Shown in pieces: positions 24,500-37,100 of a stretch of DNA of 64,000 nt (the stretch's first letter is position 1; every line of letters begins with the position of its first letter). The DNA is taken from the NCBI RefSeq assembly GCF_027580225.2, contig NC_073359.2, positions 12,579,001 through 12,643,000 of the forward strand, given 5' to 3'. Position numbers and translations under genes: made by a program. This DNA comes from Misgurnus anguillicaudatus. Its lineage: Eukaryota > Chordata > Actinopteri > Cypriniformes > Cobitidae. The notes under the pieces are model-generated. The model saw nothing but the letters and a program-made list of their open reading frames with translations, was not told the DNA's origin and did not search any database.

Positions 24500-24733
24500 C
24501 AGTTTCACAGACAAGGCTTAAGCTAGTCTCAGACTAAAATGCATGTTTGAGTGGTTTTAATGGAAAGTAACTTGCACTGACATATCTTAAAACATGTCAG
24601 AGTCATTGTTTTGTCTCAAGATGTACACCAGTAATGTTTTTACTTTTCTAGTGTACATTTATAGTGTAACTTAAATATCCTAATTGAACTAAGGCCTAAT
24701 CGTGGCTTTGTCTAAGCCTTGTCTGTGAAACAG
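24500..24733. mobile_element. MITE, intact copy (234 bp)
   Basis: The ends are CAGTTTCACAGACAAGGCTT and the inverted AAGCCTTGTCTGTGAAACAG. It is the reference copy for the split element around 12575-14422. It lies in a transposase intron. Confidence 0.8.
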
Positions 24734-27700
24734 GTCCATTGTGACATAAACTTAACTCTGTACACTGTACCTCACATTTGCCAGTGTGGGCCTTAGCATG
24801 CATTACGGAGAGGAAAGGCTTCATCATGGTTAGTGGTTGGAGCTCAGGCAACTTCTCTGCCATCTTTTCCAAATAAGGCCAATACCTGTAATGGGAAAAA
24901 CGCTTAGTTTATGAGGTGCGTGGCAAAAATGGTAAGGAGACAAACCAGGACCAATGTTACTACCCATGTACAATTCCTGTAAACAATCATGAACACCATG
25001 TAGTCATATGAATAGTAATATTGCATTATATCTGCAAGAAAATCTGTGGTAGATGTAAACTGATGAAACTGTACCCATATTAACCTTATATTAAGTCCAT
25101 AATATATTAAATGTGTTCTTTTTAGCTAGACATGGTGTTTTTCTCATGCATGGCATAGATTACTAACTGTAAGACATTAGTTGTTATTTGGCAATGGCTA
25201 TCTACTTGCAAGCAATGTCCATACAGAAGAATGTCACATTTGCAGCTTGTGCCAGTTCCTTCTGCAGGAACATTGGGTAGGCATATATTTCACCACGATA
25301 GTGATTCAAGCCTTGCAGCAAGATTCCATGTCTGCACACTGCTATTTCAAGGCCCTCTTCATCCACCTTGGCCCGGGATTTCTGTGATGTTTCTCTGCCT
25401 GCTGTAAATGTTGCTGGCCCACAGACATCATGACCTGTCCTCTGAAAGTAAAAACAATATGGTACATGTAATACCAGGACAAGTTTTTAAAAGCTAAGGT
25501 TAATAGAGTTGAATAAATCCTTACACTACACATCTGGCTTCTTATTTGCTCAACAAAGGCAGATACTTTGGCATCTTGTGCGATGAACAGTCCATCAAAA
25601 AGAGGTGGTTCGTCTGTCCTGTTAAATAAGAAATTTTTCATCAACAACACAATTAAATAATCATAAATGTTGCATTTACCTTAATTAATATGAAATTTAA
25701 CCAGAAACGTGCCACGCATTTTAATCAGTATTAATTTGATCTGAACACTGTGTTTAGGGTATCAGCTTTAATTTGTCCTATGGCATGAACTTGTGCAAGA
25801 AGTTAAAAACATACTGTATCAAGTACAAAAATAAATAACATTGTTAAAGTTTTAGTATATGTCTTAAGGCTACAGAAGGGAGACAAAAGTTATTAAACAA
25901 TGTACAATATTATTGTCATAGAACTCTAATGTTACAAGCAAAGAGTATTTAAGATGTACCAATTTGGATACAAATTATTTGAATATTAAGCAAGCAATCA
26001 TGCAATTTACACATTTTGTTATTTCTGAACTTTAAATATAAGTGTACTTTTATCACTTTTTTACCAACAAACTCAAAATTGTTTTTATGATGCTAAGAGC
26101 CAACATTTTTATATTAAAGAAATATGTTCATATGCCAGGACATGACTGAAATTGTATGTATGTAGAAACTTACATGTTATAGCAATAAGGTGCAGCATAG
26201 TTTCTCTATAAATAACTATCAAGTCCATCCAACCAATAGCTATACTTGTTTTTCTTTAGAGGGTCATGGCATGGGGGGTCTAGAGCCGTGAGTTGCCGCA
26301 TGGACAGGCTGTCACTGTATTTCTTGGCTAAACCAAAAGACTAAAAAAGACTAAAAAAGTGCACAAGTGTGCCATCCTATATCTAAATTGTAAACGATAA
26401 TAAAAAATTCCACTGTCCCTTTGGATTTCTTGAATCTGTAATGTTTTCTATTGCCGTCTGCAGATATAGCCAGCATGTCTGGTGTGCATGCTGGGCATTT
26501 AAAAGGCTCCATCAAGCACAGATCTTCCTTTTTATAACTGCAGAAGGCAAACTCCCGAAAAACTCTATTAAACGTATTGCCACAAATACTACCCATCTGG
26601 AAAAAAAAATGGAACAGTTTTGGTTAATAAAAGATTTTAAAGTCTGAAATTTAAGAAACATTCTAAATGAAAACAGCCCTTACCCGACCAGTGGAAAGAG
26701 ATCGATGCTCAAGCATTTTGAGGAATGCTTGTTGGGATAAGGATGGGCTAGCTAACTTCATCTGCTCGAATGATGTGAACACATCAAACTTAAACAGCAT
26801 TTGGCAGCTGGTGGTTGCTGGCCAATATCTAAATTTAAGCAAGTCACCAATTCCAGGAGTCCATTTAGTAGAACACAGTGGACAGCATACACTAGGCAGG
26901 CACAGGTTGTATGGACCTTAAAACAAACATGTGTTAACCATTTGACCAGTATTTGTACAGCACAGGACAACATAATAATAGTAATCAATTATTATGCTTA
27001 ACTTCATCTAGTGGGATATAAAATGTAGAAGGAAGTGAAAAGACATACCATTGATTGTCACCAAGACAGTCTGCTTTCCTGGGGTGATTATGAGGTCTTG
27101 GTTTGGACCGCAGGAGCAGATTTGCAGTGGCGGAAGAATTGGAAGCATACACACTGCAGTAAATCACATTTTTAGAAAGTAATATCAGTAATGTCTACAC
27201 ATTTACTAAACAAATAAAAAAACAGATAAAGGAAACAGCAGACAGAGCTTTTATAGTACCACTGTACATGAAGTGAACATTATGAAAACACGGTAATAGG
27301 ACATACTAAAATATCTGAACATACCTTGTTCATTGAGGTGATACTGGTCACCACAAACCACCACAAAGGATGTTGGTGGAATAGGATTAAAAAACCCATC
27401 AAACATAACTTCTCTGTTATGCAAAATATTTTTTCTATGGATCTCTGTGTCGCATGTGGAACAGAAAAACTGAATTCCCGAGGGAACACAGTCCAGGCAC
27501 CGGACAACAGCATCAGTCATCTTGCATTGTTGACAGCAATGCTGGTTTACAGTCTCTGCAGTCAACATGCAATTTAAAATTTCTGGCATCGCAGCCTTGA
27601 ATTTTTTTTCAGATATAGCCTGTCTTTTTGTCCACGCAGACATGGTGGTTGTGTCTTCTTCCACCGATGCAGTGACAGTGACTGAATTTACCAGGTCTTT

Positions 27701-27866
27701 TAGTCTCTGAAGATGTTGATCTAAATTAATAATAAAAAAGATACTAATAATAATGATAATAATAAGATAAAAAAGGTTCATCAATGCACTGTAAACTAAC
27801 ATGAACAAACAAAGAACAACTGTATTTTCATTAGCTAATGTTAAGAAAACATTAGTGTATACAGAA

Positions 27867-28211
27867 ACTGTGCGTTCACACCGCACAGGCGAAAGCATCA
27901 AAGTGGCCAGAAGTCATTCATTTTTTAATGAGAGTGGCGACAAGCTCCGGCACGGCGCGTCATGTACAGGGTGAGCATCAAGGAGAGTTGAAATCAGCTC
28001 AACTTTATGGTAATGAGCTATGACACGGTTTGGCGGCAACAAATCGGAAGGCGGAAACCTTCGGCAGCAACTAATCCGAGGGCAGAAACCTCTGCTTGAG
28101 AGGATTCCAGAGAATGCATTCGAGCATCAGAGCGTCCACAGTTTTTCTATAGCGTCGTTGACAGGGCAGCCGGAGCTTTTTTTGACGCTCTCGCCGGTGT
28201 AAACGCACAGT
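27867..28211. mobile_element. MITE, 345 bp
   Basis: The ends are ACTGTGCGTTCACACCG and the inverted CGGTGTAAACGCACAGT. It lies in the transposase intron between exons 28506-28417 and 27720-27325. Confidence 0.8.
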
Positions 28212-29828
28212 AACAAATGTATTGCACATGGTTAGTTCTAGTTTAAGTAATGAAACTTATAGTAAAGTTTTACTGCAATTTCTTATATGGCTTTATCACT
28301 TCATGTGCATTACGGAAATGGTCACTACATACATTTTGACACTTTCCTAATTTTGAAGTTTTTACATTTAAATATTAAGGCTGATATTATTTAGGCTTTC
28401 AATTCAATATGCTTACCAAGATTTGGGACCTCCTGTTGAATTTCATTCACCTCCTCAACTTCAGAGAGCTCCTCAACTTCTGAAACCTTAGTGCCAGAGG
28501 GTTTCACTGCAAACACAAAATACAATGCTATAGAAAACATTACTTCTGACCAGAAGCATAAACACTTGTAGACAACAGCATGCATGTACAATTTACTGAC
28601 CAGATCGATTCTTCATAATCCTAACACGTTGTGGTAGGATGTTCCCATGCTGGTCTCTCTTCCTCCACGAAACATTGGAGACTTTAGGTCCCTTTTGCTT
28701 TCTTTTCTTTTTGGTCTGAAAGTAAAAACTAAATGAGGGAGACATAAGGAGAGCTATTTTCTTAGGAAAATAATGTATGAAAAGTATTACATTTGTGGTT
28801 TCAAACTCATCTGCCAAGGTTTTTGCTGCTTCCAGCCATTGTCTGAATGCCTCAGATGCCATTTGACGATTTTTTAAAGATAAATAACGAAAGGATAAAG
28901 GTATAAAGAAATACAAATAGGGAGAGAGATAAACACAAGAAAAAAGAGAGAAACAGAGAGAGGCTCTTAAAAGAGCCGTTTGATTTGTAAAATATTTCGC
29001 TGATAAAGGATGGGTACAAAAACCTGAAAACAAAGAGATGAGATGATTAGTTATACTATCATTCAACTTGTTTCTGAAAGTTACATTTAGATAAATACAA
29101 AGTAAATGACTAAAACGGGAATTAAACAGGGTCAAAGGGAAATAAGCAGAGTGTCTACACAAGCTCCAAGTGCACCAATCAAAACAACTACACAGACTGG
29201 TCCATGCCAAACTGTGCCTGTAAATCTGAATTTACTAATGATTATTATTTATTGTCTTTGACTATAGTCTAAAATAGGCTATAATAATGAACCTGATTTT
29301 GTAATTAATTCATCTGTGATGTTTTAATTCTTTAAAATGTAATATTCCAGGTTGAATTGATACCCTGAATTTAAATCATTTAGAAAGCTGTTAAACTGTT
29401 ATGCCCTGATAATATTATTATATATGGTGAAAACACCTTCGGGATACTGAAATTTATTGTGGCAATATGACAGACATTGCAGTAACGTTACACGACATAG
29501 AACTCGGTAACGTTACATATACATAATTCAAACTTTATTTTAGTTATAAATTAACCGTATAAGTTAGGGTAGGCACCATAAAGAATCGTGTTTTGCTTGT
29601 TAATTAAGAAGCCGGATTTTGCATCTGAGGTAGCTAAGTTAGCAGCACCTGCAAGATAACGTTACTGTAGGTAGCAACGGCTAGCTTCTTAATGGGTAAA
29701 ATGGTATTCTCAACAGACTTGTAATTAAAACGCCAAGATGCACTTGCATGCTTAGCTCCACATGAATTGCAAACAATCAACACGACTACAAATACATATT
29801 TTAAAAAACAACACAGACATCATTTTAC

Positions 29829-29910
29829 CTACGTCCGTCAGGAAAACACCTAGCCACGCCTGCCTTCTTCTTCTTCGTCGTCGTTTCCTTCAACTTCCTC
29901 TTGGTTCGTT
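29829..29910 (-). other. Probable 5' untranslated first exon and promoter side of transposase
   Basis: On the - strand a good donor (GTAG|GTAAAA) follows 29829. The next acceptor is at 29023, in exon 29023-28791, which carries the ATG at 28862. The transcription start is unknown; about 29900 is a guess. The right terminus lies about 500 bp upstream. Confidence 0.45.
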
Positions 29911-29960
29911 TAATTATTTATTTTTATTATTTATTTTCATTCAGCGCAACTTGGAATAAT

Positions 29961-30057
29961 TAAAATATAATATATAATATAAATACATTTGCGGCGCTGA
30001 ATATATATATTCAGCGCCGCAAATGTAAAATGTATAATTATATTATATATTATATTT
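29961..30057. repeat. Long palindrome near the right end
   Basis: A perfect 42-bp palindrome (29985-30026) has 16-bp arms ACATTTGCGGCGCTGA around ATATATATAT. AT-rich imperfect arms extend it to about 97 bp. It lies between the transposase first exon and the right terminus. Confidence 0.9.
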
Positions 30058-30370
30058 TCAATACGTTACAAATAATTATATGATATAACGTTAAACTGTA
30101 TCCGTTTTTATTAGTTTTTTTAAATCTTTTTTTCTTACAAAAGGTTTATAATTTAATTAATCATTTGATGTGATAAGAGTTATTGATGTGGCTGATCACT
30201 TTCCAAGATATTTAAAAACATCATAAAAACATATATAACTTTTAATTACACAACTTCTCCTGTATTATAATCTTGATTAAATACGATTATAAAACGAATA
30301 GTATTTTGATTGGTAATGACAGTCAAACGCCATTTCATGACAAACGAAACTGTCGTTATTTAAAGGGATA

Positions 30371-30466
30371 CTAGAGGGCGCCCTAACTTTAAAACGTAAC
30401 AGTAGGTCGTTTTAAGCGGCTTGCACATACGACATACTGGGTCGTATTTTGGAGGAGGACAGTCTC

Positions 30467-30467
<1 letters not shown>
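30371..30467 (-). repeat. Right terminal inverted repeat of the KDZ element
   Basis: On the - strand this reads TGAGACTGTCCTCCTCC, then ATACGAC, GTCGTATG, AAACGACC and AGGGCGCCCT. That is the same series as the left terminus. The CTAT microsatellite starts immediately outside it. Confidence 0.75.
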
Positions 30468-30511
<44 letters not shown>

Positions 30512-30656
30512 GATTGTCTGTCTACATATCTATCTAGATTAAAGATTGTATGTCTGTCTGTCTTGATTCAATATTATCTGTTTGTCTGTCTATCTGTCTT
30601 ATGTATGTATTTCTGTCTATCTGGCTGTTTATATCTCTGTCTGTCTAGATTAAATA

Positions 30657-30698
<42 letters not shown>

Positions 30699-31053
30699 TG
30701 ATTCAATATTATCTATCTGTCTGTCTGCCTGTCTGTCTGTCTAGATTCAATATTATCTATCTATCTGTATGTCTGTCTATATGTCAGTCTACATATCTCT
30801 TGTCTGTCTAGATTAAAGATTGTCTGTCTGTCTGTCCGTCTAGTTTAAAGATTGTCTGTCTGTCTAGATTCCATATTATTTATCTATTTTTCTTTCTGTA
30901 TGTATTTCTGTTTATCTGTCTGTTTATATATATCTCTGTCTGTCTAGATTAAATATTGTCTGTCTCTCTGTCTGTCTGTCTGTCTGTATGCCTGCCTGCC
31001 TGTCTGTATGTCTAGATTCAATATTATCTGTCTGTCCGTTCGTCCGTCTGTTC

Positions 31054-31090
<37 letters not shown>

Positions 31091-31447
31091 GATTTAAGAT
31101 TATTTATCTGTATTATTATCATCTGTCTAACTGTCTATCCAGATTAAAGATTGTTTGTCTGTCTGTCTAGATTCAATATTATCTGTCTGTCTGTCTGTCT
31201 GTTTATCTATCTAGATTCAAGATTGTCTGTCTACATTTCTATCTAGATTAAACCTTGTCTGTCTATATTAAATATTATATATCTATCTGTATGTCTGTCT
31301 ATTTATCAGTCTATACATCTCTTGTCTGTCTAGATTAAAGATTGCCTGCCCGTCTGTCTGTCTGTCTAGATTCAATATTATATATCTGTCTATCTATCTG
31401 TCTGTTTATATATCTCTCTGTCTGTCTAGATTAAAGCTATCTATCTA

Positions 31448-31532
<85 letters not shown>

Positions 31533-31700
31533 TTCTGTTTGTTTGTTTGTCTGTATGTCTGTCTGTATGTTAATTCAAGATTATCTGTTTTATTGTCTGT
31601 CTGTCTAGATTTAAGATTATTTATCTGTAAGTCTGTCTGTCTGTATATCTCTCTAGATTGTCTGTCTGTCTGTCGAAATTATGTAACAATCTAGATTTCT
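30466..31700 (+). repeat. Compound CTAT/CTGT microsatellite with periodic spacers
   Basis: Starts with CTAT units, then CTGT/CTAT runs separated again and again by two spacer types, CTAGATTAAAGATTGT and CTAGATTCAATATTAT. A CT run lies near 31485-31530. ORFs here are translations of the repeat. Confidence 0.95.
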
Positions 31701-34083
31701 ATGCAATATTTTGAATAATAGATAGGCCTAGTGTTAAGAAAATTGTGGTGATGATATAAATGTACCGAATATCATAAGTATTGAATATTGTTGAAAATTA
31801 AGAATAATGTGCCAAAGAAAGCACCAGTAGACAATTGTACTTCCCCATTATGTCTCCCAAACAGTGCAGCAAACTGTAAGTCATTATTAAAATGGTGACC
31901 GCAAGCAACACATGTATGAAAACTGTAGTAAGTCTATAGTTTAACAATGTTTTTGAACTAAACATTTTGAATGTTCTATCCAAATCATGTTTATTTTTTA
32001 ATTAGGGTTAAATATAATTAATTACCTCATTTTATTATTATCAAGCAAAGGCAAACATACATAGATACATATTGATTACCGTCAACATTTGGAAACATTT
32101 GGAGATATTAGCTATATCGCTCAGTCATAATAATGAATACAATTCCAAATTGAAAAAGAACATTCCACTTGCACTGTAAAATCATATGGACCGCATTGCT
32201 TTGATAACCCAGAGGATAAATCATCCGTCGCCAGCAGGGCGCAGACCGATTAGTTGAAGGGAGACGCTATCTTTCTACTACCGCCCGCAGGTGAACGGAC
32301 CAGACAAAGACAAACCAGTCCTTTCTTGTGCACTAATGATGGGAGAGAAACTTCACCCACCCCATCCCTACTTTTCCACCCGATCCCAAACACTAATGCA
32401 TGCTGCCTTAGAGACAATACATGTACATTAGTGTGCTTTTTACTGTATGCAAATTCCTCTCCAAACAAGATTACATCAGCCCACCACACAAATTCAAATA
32501 GTATATGCATACAGTAGTTGCAGTCCACATCGTGCATTTGTTGCACGTGTCCAGCTTGTAAAAAAGAGCTACAGCACAGTGTCTTAATATCAATGACAAG
32601 ACAATATTCCACCATAAAGTGCGGTCTACCGCTCTCTGTCAAAGTGATAGAGTGCTATCCCACAAAAATGAAGATCCTGTGCCATGGTAATGATTATCAT
32701 ACTCTCCATTGGGCTTTAGGGTTTGAGGTCTTTCCTCCGTACCGCAGGCCAACTTTCCCAAGGCTGGGTCCATTCACAAGTGACATCCCTAAACTCGTTC
32801 AGAACATGGCAAATAGCATGACAGATTAAATCACATTTGGATCAATCCTCACTGGGAACTAAACAAAGTGAACAGCTCGATGTCCGTGTCCTGAGAGTCA
32901 ACCGATACACATCACACAAACCACGGCTGTAGAAATCAATAGCTGGAAGCAAACAGCGCTTCATCTTGTGCAGTACAGAAGTTAGAATGAGGTCATTCCA
33001 GCGCTGCACAATGTTTGGTTTAAGACACAGCCATCATGTACGGAGGTATAACACATCTCTACTGTAAATAAAATGGCAATGAACAAATAAATAAAACCAC
33101 AAAGCATAGATTTAATTGCAATTCTCAAGTATTAATCCATGCATATGTAACTACTTCCCAGTCATCTCTCTCTCTCGTTCTTCAGATCTTAGCAAGTCGT
33201 TGCATTCACGATGTGAGAGTGAAGGGCGGTCCTCTGCCTGTCTGACCAGAAGCCTCTTTGATATTGAACTCTCTCTCCGTAGCAAACTCCTGCGAGACGT
33301 CCAACGGCACCGCGCCTTAATGAGAGATGGCATTTCAAAGGCATTAATTGAGAGTCTGCTCCGACAGCAACCTGCCTTCAGATTGTGTCGAACCTTTGTG
33401 TTGATACAGAGGGAGGCCGTCTCCTGATTTAATACCACCCTCAGGGTAAACTTGTTGGTGCTTGTTTCAGAAGATCTGGTTCAGATCCGGCAGGGAGGTC
33501 ATCCGAGAATTATTAACTGGATGAATAATGCGCACGTCGGAAGAGAACGATAGATCCGTACAACAGCTGGCGCGGCCAGTGGGTCGTGACCCAAAAATGG
33601 AATGCAGTTCTCTTCTGGGAGCACGAGAAAAACAAAGCTAAATGCAGATAATAAAACCACACTAATGAAAATTCATTCATGGATGCTAGCCAATTTAGGC
33701 AGATGCCAATATGGACAGGTCATGTGTCATCCAAAGCCTGGAAAACCATGGACATAAACGATACGACCCACGTGACATTAAATACAGGGATAAACAGGGT
33801 TGGTGCCAGCCACAATGTGTTTTGTGCAGTACATATTTGGCTGCAGAGATCATGAAACCATTGACATTCAAGACTCAAACTATAAAGGCAACCATGTTAA
33901 GCTTTTCAATAATAAACAATATATGTTTACACGAGAATAAAAGTTTGAATATAGGAATACGTTTGTTTACTTCTGCTTAGTAAACAATTTTGGCTCTGTG
34001 TTGGGTCAGGTTACGTTATGTTATGTTTATATTATAGTTTTAATTTAACAATTAACTATTAAAATCTATTCAATTGTATAATA
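31700..34083. other. Non-repetitive non-coding DNA, possible conserved elements
   Basis: No gene recognised. 32220-32830, 32870-33060 and 33165-33440 are GC-richer than their surroundings, free of obvious transposon ends and of coding signal. Such blocks often prove to be conserved non-coding elements; that is inference. Confidence 0.35.
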
Positions 34084-34151
34084 CACTGTTAGAAAAAAAA
34101 TATATGTACCCCAGCTGTCTGGAGCAGTATACTTTAAAAAGGTCCTAATAT

Positions 34152-37100
34152 ACGGAGCCCTTCTGATGACATGGTAAAACTTTTTTTTAAAATCGTGGCC
34201 ACGAATTAGCAATTCGCTCACACGAATCACTAAATCGGGCGCACGTTTTAGCAATTCGCTCCCTCGTTTAAGCCAAATCGCGCGCACGATTTGGTAATTC
34301 GTTCCCTCGTTTAAGCTAAATTGTGCGCACGATTTAGTAATTCGTTCCGTCGTTTAAGCTAAATCGTGCGCACGTTTTAGTAATTCGTTCCCTCGTTTAA
34401 GCTAAATCGTGCACACGTTTTATTAACTCGTTCCCTCGATTAAGTTAAATCGTGGCCACGTTTTATGAATTAGTGCCCAGAATTTCATTTAAACCATCTG
34501 GACATTAACACAACGCTAACAAGATTAAATTCACTCTAGCCATTATTAATGACACATACTTAATGCAGTTTTATAAATTCCTGCCAAGAATTTCATTAAA
34601 ATCATCGGAATAGTGACGCTTATTGCAGCTCAATGCATTAATACATTGCTATTAAGTATAAAATTCATACACCTTATGGCTTCTGTATATATACAGTTTA
34701 TTAACTCCTTCACAGAATTTCATAAAATATATTGGGACATAACGTGAGCTAACGCATTGATACAGTGCTATATAAGGATCAAATTCATACATTGGGTCTT
34801 AAACCGTTTTATTCATTCCTGCCTGGAATAAAAAAAAACAATAATCGGGAAATTAACATGACCCTTAACGCATAAATACAGTGCTATTTAAAGATCAAGA
34901 TTAATCTATATACCTTATAAATGAGCCATACTTCATATACAGTTTTATTAATTCCTGTGCAGAATAAAAAAAACCTTAACACAACCTTTAGGACATTAAC
35001 ATGACGCTTAATGCATGCTAATGCATTAAATACAGTGCTTTTAAGATCAAAATCACTTTATTAATAAGTCACATATTCCTGCACAGAATTAAAAAACATA
35101 TTGGGACATTAACGTGACGCAGTAATTAATTTATTTTGGTTTGTCCAACTAAAAAATCACCCAAGTGACATAAAGAGATTTAAGTTATTTTATTTTAGTC
35201 ATATTTAAGCCCCTGAATTATTTAGTTTAATTAATTCCTGCGTCACGGTAATGTCCCAATATGTTGGGACAATATATGGGCAGGAATAAATAAAACAGAA
35301 TATGTATATGACTTATTAATACCGACTTTGATATTTTACTGTATTTAATGCATTAGCATGCATTAGCATCGCTGGTCAAACTGTGCAGCCTCTTTGCTTA
35401 ACATAAAAGTGCTCAACCTGTTCGGCAGGTCCAACCATAGGGATTTTTAAAAATATATGGGGATCATTGAACGGCTCCTCCCCAAATGGCATAGCCTGTC
35501 GGCCTTTGATGTAAAAAGCCGCGCCGCTCAATGCTTGTTTATTGCAGTACATATGCGGTCGTATTGATCCATCAAGCAGATAGACTATTTGATAGAAAGT
35601 GTGGATTAAGAATGTTTAAAATCTCTAGCTTGGTGGTCAGTACATGAATGGATCAAATCAGCACATTTGCAAAGGTTTGTCTCCATATGGCTATATAATA
35701 AATACAAATAAGAAGGGTAACTTTGCAGTATCACATTATATATTTTCTACTAAGTGATTTTCATATTATAAACGAGAGTATTTAACTGCAATATGTCAAT
35801 ATCCTCACAACATTATTATTTCTCAAAACTTTTTACAAAAATTATTTTCAAAGGAACTGTATTATTGCAGTTATTCAAAGATGCACACATTATTCCGCAT
35901 ATGATTTAAATATTAGTCGAGAGTATATAACAGCAATGAACGTCTTATATGGCAATAAATATCCACATAACTTCAAATAACAACATAATGAAATTAATAA
36001 AAAGACAAGGAAGCAGGATTGGCATGTAAATTGTATTATTATTACCGGAAAAACAGCAAAATAACTGAAATAAACTCTGAGGTAAATGAGCAATAACAGT
36101 GGAAAAAACGTTATTATCTATCAAAACTTTATATGACAAAAATTATATTTAAAGTTATTCAAAGATGCACACTTTATTCATGAACACGTTCATCTCTGGC
36201 CTGGCTCTGTTATGTAATAGCTGATTGACAGGTGCGCAACTCCGTCTTTCGAACAGGTATAATTTTGTATAGTTACTCATTTAGGAAAATTATCCATGAT
36301 TTAATGATTTTATTATTATTATGAAAATGTTTTTTTTTTTTTTGCAGATTGATTACGATTTGTATACCCTAGTTTAAATACAAGACCTTTTTTTTTTACC
36401 ACGGAGGGCCGGTGGTATACGGAATTTCCCAATAGATTTTTTGGTCCCACTCCGCCCCTGACTGTATTAATGCGTTAGGCGTCACATTAGTGTCCCTACT
36501 TTTTAATGGCCTACTGGGCACGAATTAATAAAACTGTATGGGACCCAGGGTGTATGAGTTTGATCCTTGTAGCGCTGTATCATGAGCCGGCTCACGTTAA
36601 TGTCCCAATATGTTTTTTAATTCTGTGCAGGAATAAATAAAACGGACTATGTGACCTATTAATAAAGTGATTTTGCATTAAGCGTCATGTTAATGTCGGT
36701 TGTGTTAAGTTTTTTTTTTATTCTGCACAGGAATTAATAAAACTGTATATGAAATATGGCTCATTAATAAGGTATATAGATCAATCTTGATCTTTACATA
36801 CTGTATTTATGCGTTAAGCGTCATGGTAAAGCCCCGATGGTTTATTTTTTATTATTCCCGGCAGGAATGAATAAAACGGTTTAAGACCCAAGATGTACGG
36901 AGCCCTTCTGATGACATGGTAAAACTTTTTTTTTAAATCGTGGCCACGAATTAGCAATTCGTTCCCACGAATTATTAAATCGTGCGCAGGTTTTAGTAAT
37001 TCGTTCCCTCGTTTAAGCTAAATCGTGCGCACGATTTAGTAATTCGTTCCCTCGTTTAAGCTAAATCGTGCGCACAATTTAGTAATTCGTTCCCTCGATT

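Larger units (their letters stand above)
20643..28862 (-). pseudogene. KDZ (Zisupton-type) transposase, one in-frame stop
   Basis: Eighteen coding exons (high to low): 28862-28791, 28715-28601, 28506-28417, 27720-27325, 27153-27049, 26916-26684, 26596-26414, 26340-26174, 25618-25525, 25441-25206, 24885-24771, 23972-23855, 23766-23675, 23272-23155, 22498-22397, 22331-22152, 21339-21163, 20851-20643. They sum to 2802 nt (933 aa plus TAA) with every phase matching. Residues about 154-194 form a B-box-like Cys/His zinc cluster. A second Cys cluster (SVCCPLC) precedes the family block RYWPAT. Next come CPAC with the ADGN motif (D384), VCRHG, YRGEIYAY, MDIAC (D560) and GEEVEQ (E619), the expected acidic triad of KDZ enzymes. 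The C-terminus is coiled and acidic. Codon 443 (26208-26206) is TAG, between the DGN and MDIAC blocks, so the copy would be truncated. It would catalyse cut-and-paste movement of the element. Confidence 0.88.
6621..30467. mobile_element. Giant KDZ/Zisupton-type DNA transposon (~23.8 kb)
   Basis: The element is bounded by imperfect inverted termini (about 6621-6712 and 30371-30467). Reversed and aligned, the two ends share CTCC, ATACGAC, GTCGTATG, AAACGAC-like and GCGCCC blocks in the same order over about 90 bp. It encloses two convergent multi-exon genes, a KDZ transposase on the - strand and a zinc-ribbon/chromodomain-like gene on the + strand. Both outer edges abut CTAT microsatellite in the same orientation, so it probably jumped into a CTAT array; the target duplication then cannot be told from the array. 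Its size fits fish Zisupton-type elements, which are known to be unusually large. Many smaller transposons are nested in introns and between the genes. The exact terminal bases are uncertain by about 10 bp. Confidence 0.85.

Noticed and set aside
27251..27901. 216-codon single-frame ORF taken as a gene
   Set aside because: Only its part 27720-27325 is a transposase exon. The rest reads through intron sequence and a nested MITE.
30449..31170. Long ORFs in the CTGT/CTAT tract
   Set aside because: Translations of the microsatellite only.
32250..32829. ORFs of 130 and 103 codons
   Set aside because: Overlapping on opposite strands with no recognisable domain. Kept only as non-coding DNA.
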